A stretch of 63,341 bases of DNA, taken from Shewanella sp. TC10. Its GTDB lineage: Bacteria; Pseudomonadota; Gammaproteobacteria; Enterobacterales; Shewanellaceae. A model generated the notes under the pieces. That model ran no database searches. It saw only the letters and a list, made by a program, of their open reading frames with translations, and was not told the origin of the DNA. Position numbers and translations under genes: made by a program. The stretch lies in assembly GCF_009663145.1 (NCBI RefSeq), contig NZ_VKHR01000026.1, forward strand, positions 64 to 63,404, in the 5' to 3' direction. Below, one piece after another: positions 61,818 through 63,341 of the stretch. Numbering within the stretch: position 1 is the stretch's first letter; every line of letters begins with the position of its first letter.

Positions 61818-62897
61818 TTAATTAAATAGCGCACTCAGCTGCGGCTCTTGCGCCACTAGACTTTTATAAACGGTTAACTGATTCGCGGCGCGGTCGAGGT
61901 TATGGCCTTCACGGTGAATACCAAAATACACATCGCCATTGAGGTGATCGGTTAAAAAGCGTGAGCCCAGCATTAATGCCATGACTTTAATGCCTAACCA
62001 CAAACTGCGCTTTTCGATTGGCGTGAGAATAGCGGTTAATTGAGCAGTATAAGCTTCGCTTGCTGCTGCAATAATTTCAGGACGCGCAATAACTTTATCA
62101 AGTGCGGTGGAGTCTTCTTCCTCTGGCGAGCAAAACGCGCGCACCATGTCACCAAAGTCATACATTAAGTAGCCTTTCATGCAGGTGTCGATATCAATTA
62201 CAGCCATGCTCGACATGTCACGCTTATCAAACAACATATTGTTTATTTTGGTGTCGTTGTGACAAATACGTAGCGGTAACTGGCTTTCAGCTTGCTCGAG
62301 TTCATCAAATAAACTCTGTTGCGATAAGACAAGTTCAGCCCATTCACGACAATCAGCTAGTCTGCCAGATTTGTCATCGGCAACGGCTTGCTTAAGCTGC
62401 TCAATACGTTGAGGAAGATTTAAAAAATTCGGGATAACATCTTCAAGCGTGTTGGCATCTAAGTCACTTAACGCATGGGCAAAATGACCAAATGCACTGG
62501 CCGCCATTTTGGCTTCATCTTGGTTGGATACCACTTCAATGGTGTGACTGTTGGCTAAATAGCTAATCGCACGCCAAAAGCCTTTATCGGCCAAGTCGAC
62601 AGATAAGCTGCCATCTTTTAACACTACAGGGGAAATGACGTCGAGCTGGTATTCGCCATTACTGGCTTTTTGAATGAGGTGATGGCTGACTTTTGCGGCA
62701 TTGTCGATTAACACTTCTGGCTTGGTGAACACTGTGGTATTAATTTGTTGTAGCACTATCTGGCCAGTTGACCATCTTACTAGGTAAGTTTGGTTAATAT
62801 GACCATTGCCTAACGGCGAAATACTCGCATTTTCATCAATAATTCCATACAAAGGCAAAATTGTTTGCCTAATAAACTCAACCACCCAAGTCTCCAT
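61818..62897 (-). CDS. APH/choline-kinase-like phosphotransferase
   Basis: 359 residues. Small-molecule kinase of the aminoglycoside phosphotransferase superfamily: N-terminal lobe PLGNGHINQTYLVRWSTGQIVLQQIN, catalytic loop ICHNDTKINNMLF (HNDxxxxN) and magnesium site MAVIDIDTCMKGYLMYDFGDMVR. Such proteins next to sugar genes act as N-acetylhexosamine or other metabolite kinases; the context here does not say. There is no evidence of antibiotic resistance. Confidence 0.82.
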   Translation of the reverse strand: METWVVEFIRQTILPLYGIIDENASISPLGNGHINQTYLVRWSTGQIVLQQINTTVFTKPEVLIDNAAKVSHHLIQKASNGEYQLDVISPVVLKDGSLSVDLADKGFWRAISYLANSHTIEVVSNQDEAKMAASAFGHFAHALSDLDANTLEDVIPNFLNLPQRIEQLKQAVADDKSGRLADCREWAELVLSQQSLFDELEQAESQLPLRICHNDTKINNMLFDKRDMSSMAVIDIDTCMKGYLMYDFGDMVRAFCSPEEEDSTALDKVIARPEIIAAASEAYTAQLTAILTPIEKRSLWLGIKVMALMLGSRFLTDHLNGDVYFGIHREGHNLDRAANQLTVYKSLVAQEPQLSALFN

Positions 62898-62964
62898 AAC
62901 TTTTGTTGCAAGCGGGACAGTTTAATACGATTGAAACAAAGCACAACACTTACAAAGTGTATTT

Positions 62965-63002
62965 TACTGAGTATTACATTTAGTTTGACGTAATACTCAG
63001 TA
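62965..63002. repeat. 13-bp perfect inverted repeat
   Basis: TACTGAGTATTAC (62965-62977) with GTAATACTCAGTA (62990-63002), loop of 12, 18 bp past the stop of the next minus-strand gene. Without a clear T-run it is only a candidate transcript end. Confidence 0.5.
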
Positions 63003-63019
63003 ACCGACCTTAATTAACT

Positions 63020-63341
63020 TTATAAACCTTTGAGGTATTTTTCAAAAGCAGGCTGGCTTGATAACGTTGCTTGGCTGCCTTTCAAACTGAAGTTATAGCC
63101 ACACAATTTAAAGCTGCCTCGCATGGCAATGCTGTCGATTATTCGTTTGTTATCTAATGGCGAAAACCTTGCTTCGGTGCCACTGTCTGCCATTAAGTTC
63201 ACCTGCATCGGGCGGAATTTACTGCCATCGTTAAAAATCATTTCGGCGCAGCGGTTATCACCTTCGGCCGTGTCTAAGCGCCAAATAGGCTGAGCGTCAC
63301 CCTCATCCCCTAACCAGCGCAGCACAAGTAGGTCTTGTTGT
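63020..63341 (-). CDS. C-terminal part of a protein of unknown function (gene runs off the window)
   Basis: The frame is open to the last base, giving at least 107 residues; the stop is TAA at 63020-63022. It ends with LKGSQATLSSQPAFEKYLKGL and contains GYNFSLKGS and MAMRGSFKL-like segments, with two cysteines (DNRCAEMIF, FKLCGYNF) that could pair. I recognise no family. A GTG at 63325 is in frame but I see no evidence that it is the true start. Confidence 0.5.
   Translation of the reverse strand, partial: QQDLLVLRWLGDEGDAQPIWRLDTAEGDNRCAEMIFNDGSKFRPMQVNLMADSGTEARFSPLDNKRIIDSIAMRGSFKLCGYNFSLKGSQATLSSQPAFEKYLKGL

Noticed and set aside
61818..62897. Aminoglycoside resistance gene
   Set aside because: APH-like fold only; the superfamily includes many metabolite kinases and nothing in context points to resistance.

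Overview
The window is chromosomal DNA from a gammaproteobacterium that most resembles Shewanella (order Alteromonadales). The grounds are the gene order (secA / M23 peptidase / dciA / lpxC / complete dcw cluster without ddlB; leuABCD with a leader peptide; rarD-yigI-recQ; rpmBG-radC-coaBC-dut-slmA; rph-pyrE) and the recognisable proteins. This is a judgement from remembered families, not a database search.

Layout. 1-840 holds the start of secA. 899-19466 is the division and cell-wall (dcw) cluster, read on the minus strand from mraZ (19.5 kb) to lpxC (2.3 kb). It has overlapping genes, a promoter with a perfect -35, and three 10-bp-spaced MraZ boxes; dciA sits divergently at its far end. 19.9-24 kb carries a small disordered protein gene, glpK, a 263-bp MITE-like element and fadL. 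24.2-29.3 kb is the leucine operon leuABCD with an unmistakable leader peptide and attenuator. 29.9-33.6 kb has recQ, yigI and rarD. 34.2-39.8 kb has argA (probable ARG boxes), rpmG, rpmB, radC, coaBC, dut and slmA. 39.9-48.9 kb has a Sel1-repeat protein, an S9 peptidase, folE, a small secreted protein, rph-pyrE (with attenuator), a ketopantoate reductase, lgt and yicC.

49.0-57.0 kb is an accessory island between yicC and a CpeT-like gene. It encodes a C5-cytosine DNA methyltransferase, a 1011-residue protein with two GHKL ATPase modules (an N-terminal MORC/Hsp90-like one and a C-terminal histidine-kinase-like one preceded by a His-Glu helix), a 609-residue receiver-domain protein translationally coupled to it, and a convergent Mrr-type endonuclease whose N-terminus resembles the AspBHI modification-dependent enzymes. 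A 114-residue orphan lies beyond. This is the best candidate for an unusual system: a restriction-modification-like defence cassette wired to a phosphorelay-like sensor/receiver pair. The promoter region of the methyltransferase has a -10 box abutting a 13-bp palindrome, with a pair of 23-bp direct repeats upstream.

57.1-63.3 kb returns to ordinary genes: a secreted CpeT/CpcT family protein, an MscS-family channel, a secreted amidohydrolase, yjjG, an APH-like kinase and the 3' part of an unknown gene. A recurrent feature across the window is short (13-22 bp), locus-specific, degenerate tandem repeats placed just downstream of stop codons. No rRNA, tRNA or CRISPR array was seen.
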